Shown: positions 32,613 to 41,444, counted from the first letter of the stretch. The stretch is 64,000 nucleotides of DNA from Paenibacillus arenilitoris (GCF_014705655.1 NZ_JACXIY010000023.1:1-64000); one strand, 5' to 3'. The notes: generated from the sequence alone by a model not told the origin. Numbers and translations are program-made.

Positions 32613-32640
32613 TTGAATTCCTCCTAGAAAATGTGACAGT

Positions 32641-33855
32641 CTATCGATGCAGCTCGAACTTCGCGTGCAGCGCACGCAGCGCCTCCGCCATATCCGTCTG
32701 ACGGATGAGCACCCAGATCGTCGTATTGGAATCGGCCGATTGCATAATGGTGATGCCCTGTTCCGTCAGCGCTTCCACGATGCGCGCCATAACGCCGGGC
32801 TCGCCGTTCATGCCTCCGCCGATGACGGAAACTTTGGCGCATCCGCTTATGGCCGTCGGCGAGTAGCCGCCTTCCCTCAGTACGTGCACGGCGCGGTCCG
32901 CATCCTTGTCGAAGACGGTATACACGGCTCCGCTGGGCGTCACGTTTATGAAGTCCACGCTGATATGATGCTTCGCCATCGATTGAAAGACTTGCAGTTG
33001 TACGTCGTTGCGGCCTTCAATGGCTTTGACCGAAATTTGCGTGATGCCGGTCGAGTGGGCGATTCCCGTCACGTGCCGGTCCTTCACGGATAAACTGGCT
33101 TTAAGAGCCGGCGAATCCGTCACCAGCGTCCCCGTCTCCTCCGAGAAGGTCGAGCGTACGCGAAGCGGAACTCTGGCTTGCTGGGCGATCTCTACGGCTC
33201 TGGGATGAATAACTTTCGCCCCTTGCCTCGCCATGTTGCAAATCTCGGCATAGCCGACGACCTGCAGCGGCCTCGCTTCCTCGACGATCCGCGGGTCCGC
33301 GGTCAAGATTCCGTTAACGTCCGTATAAATATCCACCATCTCGGCCCGGAGCGCCGCGCCGAGCGCGGTCGCGGACGTATCGCTGCCGCCTCGGCCAAGC
33401 GTCGTCGTATCGCCGCTTGCCGAAATGCCTTGGAAGCCCGTTACGATGACGATCGAGCCCGCTTGCAGATGGCCGATGATTTTATCTGGACGGATCTCTT
33501 TGATCCGCGCTTGCCCAAACTGCTCGTCGGTCAGTATGCCCGCCTGTCCGCCGGTCAAAGCTACGGCCGGGATGCCGCCCGCAATTAGCAGACTGCATAG
33601 CGCGGCGGCGGAAATAATCTCTCCGCAGCCGAGCAGCATATCCCGCTCCCGCGCGGGCAGCTTGTCGCCGTTGTCTCGAATTAGCTGCAATAACGTATCC
33701 GTGGCATACGGATCGCCGCTCCTGCCCATGGCCGAAACGACGACGACGATGGAGAAACCGTTAGCCCGTTCTCTCCTTATATGATCGATTACGCGTTCTC
33801 TGGCCCGTTCGGTCGATAGAGAGGTGCCCCCGAATTTTTGAATCAGGATGCGCAT
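32641..33855 (-). CDS. dapG: Aspartate kinase (DapG type)
   Basis: 404-residue aspartokinase, first step of the aspartate pathway. N-terminal kinase motif QKFGGTSLST (residues 6-15), GRGGSDTSATALGAAL substrate site, and two C-terminal ACT domains (about 265-404; GMNGEPGVMARIVEALTEQG). In B. subtilis the DapG isoform is feedback-inhibited by meso-DAP, fitting its place beside the dipicolinate genes. ATG with GGAGGAG upstream. No lysine riboswitch is seen upstream. Confidence 0.94.
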   Translation of the reverse strand: MRILIQKFGGTSLSTERARERVIDHIRRERANGFSIVVVVSAMGRSGDPYATDTLLQLIRDNGDKLPARERDMLLGCGEIISAAALCSLLIAGGIPAVALTGGQAGILTDEQFGQARIKEIRPDKIIGHLQAGSIVIVTGFQGISASGDTTTLGRGGSDTSATALGAALRAEMVDIYTDVNGILTADPRIVEEARPLQVVGYAEICNMARQGAKVIHPRAVEIAQQARVPLRVRSTFSEETGTLVTDSPALKASLSVKDRHVTGIAHSTGITQISVKAIEGRNDVQLQVFQSMAKHHISVDFINVTPSGAVYTVFDKDADRAVHVLREGGYSPTAISGCAKVSVIGGGMNGEPGVMARIVEALTEQGITIMQSADSNTTIWVLIRQTDMAEALRALHAKFELHR

Positions 33856-34175
33856 TTCATTCTCCTCCGTTAACGATCCCAGGAAGAGCAGCGTATTACC
33901 CTTTACTTAATGGCCTAACCTGTTGCGATATTGCTGCGATTCATATCCATCCGTTACTGCGTCTGTAAGCGGGTTGTTCTTGACGATCCGCCTATTAAGT
34001 CCGCGTTCGCGCTCGAGCTTGCAACTCGAACGGCCGAGGCGCGCAGGCCGGTTTGCCGTCTGCTTCGGCCGCTAGCGGGCACTGCTGGGTTCGCGGGATC
34101 ATCCTCGCCCGGCGCGTCCGCCAGCAGTCGCTTAACCTCTTCCAAATCGTAGTTGTATTTATGCTAGGTCAAGCA
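33856..34175. other. 320-bp gap between dpaB and dapG, no asd gene
   Basis: Bacillus places asd here, but none is present. The segment holds GC-rich inverted repeats: TCGAG/CTCGA (34013-34029), GGCCGA/TCGGCC (34032-34070) and ACTGCTGG/CCAGCAGT (34081-34128). On the minus strand a 66-codon frame with coding-like GC-rich third positions is open (34145-33954 and a few codons upstream) but lacks ATG, GTG or a ribosome-binding site, so I do not call it a gene. A decayed gene or structured RNA is possible. Confidence 0.6.
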
Positions 34176-34766
34176 TTATTGCGCCCGTTCGACGAGCAGC
34201 GGCTGCAGCTGCTTGCCCTGCAGGGCGGCCTCGCAAGCTTCCATGATCAAATCCATCCGGGCTACCAGCGAATTAGGCTTCTGAACCGGATTATCCTGAC
34301 CGAACGGCACGAAATAGATGTTCTTGGCCACCAGCAGCTTCGCGATATTGGCAGCGTTCAGCCCGAGTCCGTCATTCGTCGAAATCGCGAGCACGAGCGG
34401 ACGGCCGTTACGCATCTGCGCCTTGGCTGCCATAAGAACGGCGCTGTCCGTAATGGCGTTCGCGAGTCGGCTCGTCGTATTTCCCGTGCACGGCGCGATG
34501 ACGAGCACGTCAAGCAGCTTCGAAGGCCCCAGCGGCTCCGCTTGCACGATCGTCGATATAAGATCATTGCCCGTGATCGCTTTAAGCTGCGTCTGCCAAT
34601 CCTCCGACGAACCGAATCTCGTGTCCGTCGTCATAATCGTATTCGACACGATCGGGATCACTTTCGCTCCCGCGTCGACGAATCTCTTAATTTGAGGCAT
34701 CACTTCGGCAAACGTGCAGTGCGATCCGGACAGCGCATAGCCTACCGTAATTCCGTTCCAGTTCAT
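34176..34766 (-). CDS. dpaB: Dipicolinate synthase subunit B
   Basis: 196-residue flavoprotein-like subunit (SpoVFB) of dipicolinate synthase, which makes spore DPA in the mother cell. GYALSGSHCTFAEVMPQI at the N-terminus, AEPLGPSKLLDVLVIAPCTGNTTSRLANAITDSAVLMAAKA in the middle are the family signature segments. ATG at 34766 overlaps the dpaA stop (ATGA). A longer reading would lie within dpaA. Confidence 0.96.
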   Translation of the reverse strand: MNWNGITVGYALSGSHCTFAEVMPQIKRFVDAGAKVIPIVSNTIMTTDTRFGSSEDWQTQLKAITGNDLISTIVQAEPLGPSKLLDVLVIAPCTGNTTSRLANAITDSAVLMAAKAQMRNGRPLVLAISTNDGLGLNAANIAKLLVAKNIYFVPFGQDNPVQKPNSLVARMDLIMEACEAALQGKQLQPLLVERAQ

Positions 34767-35662
34767 ATCCCGTTCCCCCGCTTCATCGAATCTTCCAAAA
34801 TCAACTGTGATAAGCAATCCGCCATGATTCGGCCAGCTGTTTTCGGTGCGACGATTCCGGGAAGTCCGGGCGCGAGCAGCGCCTTAATCCCCCTCTTCTC
34901 GGCAAAGCGGAAATCCGTTCCGCCCGGCTTCGAGGCAAGGTCGATTATGACGGCTCGAGAAGGTAAATTAGCGATAATTTGTGCTGTGACTATCATAGTC
35001 GGAATTGTATTAAAAAGCAAGTCAATATTGCTTACATGCTGCAACAAACCGCTGATGTAGAAAGGCTCGAAGCCCATCTCCGCCGCCCTTGCGAATTGCT
35101 CCGAACGGCGTACGCCGACCTTCACCTTCGACCCGAGGCCCTGCAGCGTCCGCGCCAACGTAAATCCGGTCCGGCCAAGTCCGAGCACCATCGACGAAGA
35201 GCCGTGAATCGTAATGTCCGTGTTCTGAATCGCCATCATCAGGGCGCCTTCCGCGGTCGGTATAGAGTTGTAAATGGCCACGTCGTCGCGGTCGAACAGC
35301 TCCACGAGCTTCAAGCTATTCTGATCGCAAAGCTCGCGCAAATACGATTTGGCCATCCCCGTATATACGGTGCAATGCTTCGGCAGCTTTGCCAAATGGC
35401 TGTTCGTAAGCTGAAGCTGCCGGTCGCTGAATACCGCATGGATGAATCCTTGATCGTCCGTGCCGACGGCAGGAAGCAGCAGCGCGTCGACGCCTTCGAA
35501 CAGCTGCTCTTCGAACTCGGCCTGCACGGCTCCGTCAAGCGACGAATGCAGACCGTCAAAGCCCGATACGGTTACCGTCGCATCAAGCTCCGTCAGCTTG
35601 CGGATGACTTCCAGCTGTCTCGCGTCGCCGCCAAGCATCAGCACTTGAACGCCTGTTAGCAT
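34763..35662 (-). CDS. dpaA: Dipicolinate synthase subunit A
   Basis: 299-residue SpoVFA, the NAD(P)-dependent subunit that oxidises the DapA product (HTPA) to dipicolinate. The Rossmann motif is VLGLGRTGFTLARTL (about residues 153-167). ATG at 35662 with AGGAG 9 nt upstream. A SigK-type promoter lies at 35699-35726 and fits mother-cell expression. Forms the dpaAB pair and draws on the dapG-dapA pathway just downstream. Confidence 0.96.
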   Translation of the reverse strand: MLTGVQVLMLGGDARQLEVIRKLTELDATVTVSGFDGLHSSLDGAVQAEFEEQLFEGVDALLLPAVGTDDQGFIHAVFSDRQLQLTNSHLAKLPKHCTVYTGMAKSYLRELCDQNSLKLVELFDRDDVAIYNSIPTAEGALMMAIQNTDITIHGSSSMVLGLGRTGFTLARTLQGLGSKVKVGVRRSEQFARAAEMGFEPFYISGLLQHVSNIDLLFNTIPTMIVTAQIIANLPSRAVIIDLASKPGGTDFRFAEKRGIKALLAPGLPGIVAPKTAGRIMADCLSQLILEDSMKRGNGI

Positions 35663-35698
35663 CAAGCTTCACTCCTTTCTTGCTACTGGCTCTAAATC

Positions 35699-35726
35699 AT
35701 CTTATGCCAGCGCCCAGAGCGGGGTG
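35699..35726 (-). promoter_or_regulatory. SigK promoter of dpaAB
   Basis: CACC-N16-CATAAGAT on the minus strand matches the mother-cell SigK pattern (mACm, 16-17 nt, CATAnnnT) exactly. spoVF is SigK-dependent in B. subtilis. Confidence 0.75.
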
Positions 35727-35732
35727 AAAAAG

Positions 35733-35764
35733 AAAAAAAGATCGGAGCATCGGCTCCGATCTTT
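35733..35764 (-). terminator. Terminator of dut
   Basis: 12-bp perfect stem AAAGATCGGAGC/GCTCCGATCTTT with 4-nt loop, followed by TTTTCTTTTT on the minus strand. Confidence 0.93.
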
Positions 35765-35794
35765 CTCCTCATCGTTATTATAACGTCACTGCGA

Positions 35795-36238
35795 CTATAC
35801 GCCCGTATGCCCGAACCCGCCCGCGCCCCTAATCGTCTCGGGGAGCTCTTCCGCTTCGGTTATCGTTACGCTCGGCACTTGCTGGAACACCATTTGGGCA
35901 ATGCGTTCCCCTCGCGTTATCGTGAACGGCTCCTGTCCCAAATTAACGAGCAGCACCTTCACCTCGCCGCGATAATCTGCGTCGATCGTCCCGGGCGAGT
36001 TCAGGCAGGTGATGCCATGCTTCAGAGCAAGCCCGCTGCGGGGCCGGATTTGGGCTTCCAGCTCACCGGGCATCGCCATGGCGAAGCCCGTCGGGATTAG
36101 CTTGCGCTCCCCAGGCGCCAGCACGACAGGCTCCTCAACGGCCGCCTGCAGGTCGAAGCCTGCCGCCCATTCGGACATTTTGCGCGGAATCGCGATATCT
36201 TCGTTGCCGCCCAGCCGCTTAAATTGAACTTGAAACAA
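35795..36238 (-). CDS. dut: dUTP diphosphatase
   Basis: 147-residue trimeric dUTPase that hydrolyses dUTP to dUMP and keeps uracil out of DNA. All five motifs are present: AAGFDLQA, RPRSGLALKHGI, GTIDADYRGEV, ERIAQMVF and GAGGFGHTG at the C-terminus. TTG at 36238 is chosen (AGGAGGG 6 nt upstream, 147 aa is the standard length); it overlaps the M16 gene by 20 nt, so translation is coupled. Confidence 0.95.
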   Translation of the reverse strand: MFQVQFKRLGGNEDIAIPRKMSEWAAGFDLQAAVEEPVVLAPGERKLIPTGFAMAMPGELEAQIRPRSGLALKHGITCLNSPGTIDADYRGEVKVLLVNLGQEPFTITRGERIAQMVFQQVPSVTITEAEELPETIRGAGGFGHTGV

Positions 36239-37487
36239 ATTGATCCCTCCTGATTTGCGCCGCCGCTTTATCGTTCGATCCGACCATCGCGACCGCGAAC
36301 GGAGACGCAAGCAGCCGCTTCGTCACCTCGCGGACGTCGTCCATCGTCACGCCGTCGATTCGTTTCAGCAGCTCGTCTAGCGTGTAGTGCCTGCCGATCA
36401 TCAGCTCGTTCTTCCCGAGCCGGTTCATTCGGCTGCTCGTGCTCTCCAAGCTCAGGATCAAGCTCCCTTTGAGCTGTTCCTTGCCGCGATGAAGCTCGTC
36501 GTCGGCGAGACCGTTTACGGACAGCTCCCCGAGCTGCTCGATCGTCAAATCGAGCACGTCCTTCGTCTGCTTGGGCGCCGTGCCCGCATACACCGTGAAT
36601 AAGCCCGTATCCGCATAGGACGTATGATAGGAATAAACCGAATAGGCAAGGCCCCGCTTTTCTCGGATTTCCTGGAACAGCCGCGAGCTCATTCCTCCGC
36701 CCAGCGCGTTATTAAGCAAAATCATCGCGTACAAGTTTTTATCGGTGATCGAACAGCCTGGAAACGAGATGCAAATATGGTTTTGCTCCGTTTTTTTCTT
36801 ATGGAACAAATAGTCGCCGCGGAAGGCGGGCGAAACGTCCGGAGCCTCTCCCTTGCTTCGGTTCGCGAACGCGCCGAAATGCTTCTCGAGCAGAGCGAGC
36901 AAGGCGTTCTCCTCCACGTTGCCCGCGACGCTGATTACCGTATTGTCAATCGTATACTTCTCGTCCATATAGCCGCGGAGCGTATCCGAATTCATCGCGG
37001 TCAACCGCTCGTCGAGTCCAAGGATCGAATATGCCAACGGATGGTCGCCGTAGGAAGCGCGAGAAGCCTCGTCGTGCACCTTGTCGTCAGGCGTGTCCTC
37101 GTACATCGCGATTTCCTCGAGAATGACGTTCTTCTCCTTCGCCAGTTCCTCCGGATCGAGCGTCGAATGGAAGAACATATCCGAAAGCGCGTCAGCCGCC
37201 AGCGGCAAGTGCTCGTCGAGCACCTTCGCGAAATAGCATGTATATTCCTTGGAGGTGAACGCGTTCACATTGCCCCCGATGCCGTCGAACAAGTCGGCGA
37301 TGTCCTTCGACGAGCGATTCGCCGTCCCCTTGAAGAGCATATGTTCGATAAAATGCGAGATCCCGTTATTTTCCGGCGTTTCGTTGCGGGAGCCGGTTTT
37401 GACCCAAATCCCGAACGAGACCGATCTGACGGTCGGTATGTATTCAACGACGACGCGCAAGCCGTTGCTGAGCGTATATTTGTTCAC
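36219..37487 (-). CDS. mlpA: M16 family zinc peptidase (MlpA/YmxG-like)
   Basis: 422-residue processing-peptidase-like M16 enzyme with zinc motif HFIEH (about residues 49-53) and downstream Glu in EEIAMYEDTPDD. N- and C-terminal M16 halves both present; catalytically competent on sequence. GTG at 37487 with AGGAGG 7 nt upstream gives the family-typical M-N-K-Y-T-L-S-N-G-L N-terminus. Conserved next to pnp/ylxY in Bacilli. Physiological substrate unknown. Confidence 0.92.
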   Translation of the reverse strand: MNKYTLSNGLRVVVEYIPTVRSVSFGIWVKTGSRNETPENNGISHFIEHMLFKGTANRSSKDIADLFDGIGGNVNAFTSKEYTCYFAKVLDEHLPLAADALSDMFFHSTLDPEELAKEKNVILEEIAMYEDTPDDKVHDEASRASYGDHPLAYSILGLDERLTAMNSDTLRGYMDEKYTIDNTVISVAGNVEENALLALLEKHFGAFANRSKGEAPDVSPAFRGDYLFHKKKTEQNHICISFPGCSITDKNLYAMILLNNALGGGMSSRLFQEIREKRGLAYSVYSYHTSYADTGLFTVYAGTAPKQTKDVLDLTIEQLGELSVNGLADDELHRGKEQLKGSLILSLESTSSRMNRLGKNELMIGRHYTLDELLKRIDGVTMDDVREVTKRLLASPFAVAMVGSNDKAAAQIRRDQFVSSSI

Positions 37488-37542
37488 CTGGTGTCCTCCT
37501 AAAGTTTTGTCTGGCAGCCGTATACACTTGATAGCTACTATA

Positions 37543-38562
37543 TCAGAATCCGCCTTCGCTCTCAACAGCGGCCGGAACGCGGCTGGAGGACAGCGTCTCG
37601 CTGACCGTGCCGATCGCGTACCCTCTCGCCTTCGCCGTCTGGATGATGCCCCCGATCGAGTCCCGCGTGGTAGCGGTCGGATGCATGAGGATCAGGGCGC
37701 CGGGCTCGAGCTTCGCCGATATCCGGCGCAGAACCGTATCCGCGGGAGGCTTCTGCCAGTCGATCGTATCGATCGTCCAGAGGACCGTTTTCAAGCCTTG
37801 TTCTTCGGCGATTTGCACCGTAGCCTGGCTATAAGAGCCAGACGGCGGCGCGAACCACTTATTATCGACGTTAAGGACGGATTTTAGCAAATCTTCCGTT
37901 CTCGCGATTTGCGAGTGGGCGGCCTGCCGGCCCAGCGTCTTCATATCGGGATGGGAGTAGGCGTGGTTGGACATCTCGTGTCCGTCAGCTTGAATTTGCT
38001 TGGCTACGTCCGGATTTTTTTTCAGCCAGCTGCCGTCGAGGAAGAAGGTCGCCTTCACTTGCTCCCGTTTGAGCGTAGACAAGATGAAATCTATGTATTC
38101 GTTGCCCCATGCGACGTTGATCATGAGCGAAATCATTTTTTTGTTCGGATTGCCCCGGTAGATCGGAATCGGCCCCAGGTCCTTCAGCTGGATGGCGGGC
38201 TCGACCTCCTTGAAAAAATAACGGATCGGGCTAACGCCCGGCGCCGCCAGCGCCTCTTGCAGCGTCTTGTCGATATCGACTTCGAGGCCGTTGTAGCCGG
38301 GAATCGCTTTCCATACCCGATCGATTCTGGCGTTCTCCGGCGCGATTCGCCTCTTCTCCGCTTCGCCCGTAATCTCCGCGAGCAGCCGCTGCCTCTCCGA
38401 TTCGTCATGCGCCGAGCGCATCGCGGTAATGGCGGGCTCGCCGTATTTCATCGCGGCGAGAAACCGGGACACTTCGTCGTTCGTGCTGACGAACGCCAAC
38501 ACGAGAAGCATACTGGCGGCTATGACTATCGCTTTTCTAACCATCATCTTCTTCACTCCCAT
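37543..38562 (-). CDS. ylxY: YlxY-like polysaccharide deacetylase family protein, degenerate active site
   Basis: 339-residue extracytoplasmic NodB-fold protein. N-terminal signal/anchor (RKAIVIAASMLLVLAFVS), about 110-residue spacer, then the deacetylase domain (about 130-335). Motif 1 (normally TFDDG) reads MINVAWGNEY, so both Asp are replaced; motif 2 keeps the metal His pair as NHAYSHP. It may not be an active deacetylase. ATG 38562 with GGGAGG 7 nt upstream; ATG 38547 (MMVRKA) is an alternative. Confidence 0.87.
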   Translation of the reverse strand: MGVKKMMVRKAIVIAASMLLVLAFVSTNDEVSRFLAAMKYGEPAITAMRSAHDESERQRLLAEITGEAEKRRIAPENARIDRVWKAIPGYNGLEVDIDKTLQEALAAPGVSPIRYFFKEVEPAIQLKDLGPIPIYRGNPNKKMISLMINVAWGNEYIDFILSTLKREQVKATFFLDGSWLKKNPDVAKQIQADGHEMSNHAYSHPDMKTLGRQAAHSQIARTEDLLKSVLNVDNKWFAPPSGSYSQATVQIAEEQGLKTVLWTIDTIDWQKPPADTVLRRISAKLEPGALILMHPTATTRDSIGGIIQTAKARGYAIGTVSETLSSSRVPAAVESEGGF

Positions 38563-38651
38563 AAGACGGCCTCCCATGCTCTCAAGGCTTGACACCGGAA
38601 GAAAGCACGTTACTCCATATGTATGAGAATTGGGACGAGGATATGAAAAAC

Positions 38652-38682
38652 AAAAAGAGACAGATCGAATCTGACTCTTTTT
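38652..38682 (-). terminator. Terminator of pnp
   Basis: Stem AAAAAGAG-x-CAGAT/ATCTG-x-CTCTTTTT with one mismatch, 3-nt loop and T-rich 3' arm on the minus strand. Confidence 0.82.
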
Positions 38683-38726
38683 ACTCCATGCCGTATGGGT
38701 CCCCGATAAAGCGCGGTTCCGGGCTC

Positions 38727-40826
38727 TTACTTCTGAGCCGCTTCCTGCGTCAGCAGCACCTTCGCGGACAAATTGATTCTGCCTTGCTGATCGATCTCCG
38801 TTACTTTTACCCGGATCGTATCGCCGATGTTGACGACGTCCTCGGTCTTCGCGACGCGCTCGGTGGAAAGCTGGGAAATGTGGACGAGTCCGTCCTTGTT
38901 CGGCAAAATTTCGACGAACGCGCCGAACTTCTCTACCCGCTTGACCGTGCCGACGTAAATTTCGCCGACGACGACTTCCTTCACGATGCCTTCGATGATC
39001 GATTTCGCCTTCTGGTTCATCTCCTCGTTCGACGAAGCGATGAATACCATGCCGTCTTGCTCGATATCGATTTTGACGCCGGTTTCTTCGATGATTTTAT
39101 TGATGATTTTGCCGCCGGCGCCGATAACGTCTCGGATTTTGTCCGGATTGATGCGCAGCGTCAAAATTTTCGGAGCGTACTTCGACAGGCTCGTCCGGGA
39201 AGCCGGCATGCTCGCAAGCATTTTGTCCAAAATGAACATCCGTCCGACGCGCGCCTGCTCCAGCGACTGACGCAAAATTTCGCGGTCGATGCCGGCGATC
39301 TTAATGTCCATCTGAATAGCGGTTACGCCCTCGGCCGTGCCCGCTACTTTGAAGTCCATGTCGCCAAGGTGGTCTTCCATGCCCTGGATGTCCGACAAAA
39401 TGGAAAAATGGTCGCCGCTCTTAATGAGACCCATCGCAATGCCCGCGACTGGAGCTTTAATCGGCACGCCCGCGTCCATCATCGCCAGCGTGCTCGCGCA
39501 AATGCTCGCCTGCGAAGTCGAGCCGTTCGATTCGAGCACCTCGGATACGAGGCGGATCGTATACGGGAAGTCCGCTTCCGATGGAATAACCTTGGACAGC
39601 GCGCGCTCCCCGAGCGCGCCGTGACCGATCTCGCGACGTCCCGGCGCGCGCAGCGGACGGGCTTCCCCTACGCTGAACGGCGGGAAGTTGTAATGGTGCA
39701 TGAAGCGCTTCGTCTCTTCCGGTGAAATGCCGTCCAATATTTGCACGTCGCCCATCGCGCCGAGCGTACAGACGCTAAGTGCCTGGGTTTGTCCGCGCGT
39801 GAACAAGCCGGAGCCGTGCGTTCTAGGCAGCAGGGCGACATCGCATTCGATCGGGCGGATTTCGTCCAGCTTCCGGCCGTCCGGACGAACCTTCTCGACG
39901 GAAATGAGGCGGCGCACTTCTTCCTTTACGATGTCGTACAGCACTTCCTTCACGTCGGCAAGGAGCTCAGGCGTTTCGGCGTATTGCTCCTCGAAGTGGG
40001 CGACGGCCTTGCTGTTCACGGCATCGATCGCGTCCTGGCGCGCATGCTTCTCCTCGATGCGAATCGCTTCCACCAGCTCGGCGGACGCGAAAGCGCGAAC
40101 GTCCTCGTTCACTTGCTCGTTAACGGCATGAAGCTTGACTTCCATCTTCGGCTTGCCGGCTTTTTCCTGCAGTTCTTCGATCTTAGCCACGATGTCCTTA
40201 ATCGCTTCGTGTCCGAACATGATCGCCTCGAGCATGACGTCTTCCGGAACCTCGTTCGCTTCCGCTTCGACCATCATGATCGCGTCCTTGGTGCCCGAGA
40301 CGACAACGAACAAGTCGGTCTGCTGCTCCTGCTCAACCGTCGGGTTGATCAAAAACTCGCCGTTGATGCGGCCTACGATTACGCCTCCGATCGGCCCGTC
40401 GAACGGCACGTCGGAAATGGAGAGCGCCGCGGAAGTCCCGATCATGGACGCGATTTCGGGCGAGCAGTCCTGATCGACGCTCATGACGATGTTCATGACC
40501 TGCACGTCGTTCCGGAAGCCTTCCGGGAACAACGGGCGGATCGGCCTGTCCGTCAAGCGGCTGGACAAGATCGCTTTCTCGCTGGGGCGGCCTTCGCGCT
40601 TGATGAAGCCGCCGGGAATTTTGCCGACGGCGTACAGACGCTCTTCGTAGTTGACGGTGAGCGGGAAGAAATCCAAATCTTTCGGTCCCGGCGAAGCCGT
40701 GACCGTACACAATACAACCGTGTCGCCGTATTGAACGGTTACCGCGGCATTCGCCTGCTTGGCCAGGCGGCCGGTCTCGAGCGTCAACGGTCTGCCGCCG
40801 AGCGTCATTTCAATTCGTTGTACCAT
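38727..40826 (-). CDS. pnp: Polyribonucleotide nucleotidyltransferase
   Basis: 699-residue PNPase, 3'-5' phosphorolytic exoribonuclease. Two RNase PH-like domains (about 1-230 and 300-550) separated by a helical domain, then KH (about 555-615, RDVIGAGGKIINKIIEETG) and S1 (about 620-690, GTVKRVEKFGAFVEILPNKDGLVHISQL). ATG with AGGAGGG upstream. rpsO is immediately upstream, separated by a terminator, the classic rpsO-pnp arrangement. Confidence 0.97.
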   Translation of the reverse strand: MVQRIEMTLGGRPLTLETGRLAKQANAAVTVQYGDTVVLCTVTASPGPKDLDFFPLTVNYEERLYAVGKIPGGFIKREGRPSEKAILSSRLTDRPIRPLFPEGFRNDVQVMNIVMSVDQDCSPEIASMIGTSAALSISDVPFDGPIGGVIVGRINGEFLINPTVEQEQQTDLFVVVSGTKDAIMMVEAEANEVPEDVMLEAIMFGHEAIKDIVAKIEELQEKAGKPKMEVKLHAVNEQVNEDVRAFASAELVEAIRIEEKHARQDAIDAVNSKAVAHFEEQYAETPELLADVKEVLYDIVKEEVRRLISVEKVRPDGRKLDEIRPIECDVALLPRTHGSGLFTRGQTQALSVCTLGAMGDVQILDGISPEETKRFMHHYNFPPFSVGEARPLRAPGRREIGHGALGERALSKVIPSEADFPYTIRLVSEVLESNGSTSQASICASTLAMMDAGVPIKAPVAGIAMGLIKSGDHFSILSDIQGMEDHLGDMDFKVAGTAEGVTAIQMDIKIAGIDREILRQSLEQARVGRMFILDKMLASMPASRTSLSKYAPKILTLRINPDKIRDVIGAGGKIINKIIEETGVKIDIEQDGMVFIASSNEEMNQKAKSIIEGIVKEVVVGEIYVGTVKRVEKFGAFVEILPNKDGLVHISQLSTERVAKTEDVVNIGDTIRVKVTEIDQQGRINLSAKVLLTQEAAQK

Positions 40827-40905
40827 CTTATCCCTCCTAATATGTAATCTGTCTTTCTATCGCAGCGCCTTTACTGGCATTTTTTTCTGAGAAATTACCT
40901 ATTAC

Positions 40906-40967
40906 AAAAAGCAACCCGAATCCTCGTATCCGTTATTCCCGGACGGCAGGACAACCAGGTTGCTTTT
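40906..40967 (-). terminator. Terminator between rpsO and pnp
   Basis: 10-bp stem AAAAGCAACC/GGTTGCTTTT with a long, partly structured loop and T's at the 3' end. Confidence 0.8.
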
Positions 40968-40980
40968 CATTACGCATGTT

Positions 40981-41250
40981 TTAACGGCGAAGGCCGAGTT
41001 TTTCGATCAATGCGCTGTAACGTCTAACATCGTTGTTCTTCAAGTAAGCAAGCAGCTTACGGCGCTGACCTACCATCTTGAGCAAACCGCGACGGGAGTG
41101 GTGGTCTTTCTTATGCTCCCGCAAATGTTGCGTCAAGTTAACGATGTTCTCAGTCAGGATAGCGACTTGAACCTCCGGAGAACCGGTGTCGGTAGCGTGC
41201 GTCTTGTGAGTCTCGATCAGTTCTTGTTTACGTTCTTGCGTAATTGCCAT
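40981..41250 (-). CDS. rpsO: 30S ribosomal protein S15
   Basis: 89-residue S15, primary 16S rRNA binding protein of the small subunit platform. Signature segments: THATDTGSPEVQVAILTENI, HLREHKKDHHSRRGLLKMVGQRRKLLAYLK. Standard length. ATG with AGGAGGTG upstream. A branched leader (41299-41364) and a promoter upstream suggest autoregulation by S15. Confidence 0.98.
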   Translation of the reverse strand: MAITQERKQELIETHKTHATDTGSPEVQVAILTENIVNLTQHLREHKKDHHSRRGLLKMVGQRRKLLAYLKNNDVRRYSALIEKLGLRR

Positions 41251-41298
41251 CCTCGTTCACCTCCTTCTTCATAATCGCCGTTAGCCTCGACGCCGTCG

Positions 41299-41364
41299 GT
41301 GAGAACGGGCACCCAAGCTAAGGTTAAGTCAATGGGCAAAGCATACGAAAGTATGTCTACTCAC
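41299..41364 (-). ncRNA. Candidate S15-binding leader of rpsO
   Basis: On the minus strand GTGAG (41364-41360) pairs with CTCAC (41303-41299) to close a junction that holds hairpin CATAC-TTTC-GTATG (41355-41342) and a second stem with CCCA/TGGG arms. A three-way junction in this place resembles known Firmicute S15 leaders. Confidence 0.5.
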
Positions 41365-41374
41365 AACGTTTTAA

Positions 41375-41404
41375 AGTATAACATATCGGATAGTCCGTTG
41401 TCGA
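41375..41404 (-). promoter_or_regulatory. SigA promoter of rpsO
   Basis: TCGACA-N18-TATACT with a TGT extension before the -10, on the minus strand. Predicted transcription start near 41368, immediately before the structured leader. Confidence 0.7.
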
Positions 41405-41444
41405 GGAGAACGTGGGCCCTGTCAGGATAATCCGCGCATTCGCC

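Noticed and set aside
33954..34145. A 63-66 codon minus-strand frame between dpaB and dapG
   Set aside because: No ATG/GTG start and no ribosome-binding site; kept only as part of the unusual gap.
33856..34175. Possible lysine riboswitch upstream of dapG
   Set aside because: None of the conserved lysine-riboswitch core could be recognised; the inverted repeats are simple and separate.
38600..38690. SigG-like elements (TTCATA with CATACAT) upstream of ylxY
   Set aside because: Spacing of 16 and mismatches in both boxes make a chance match likely.
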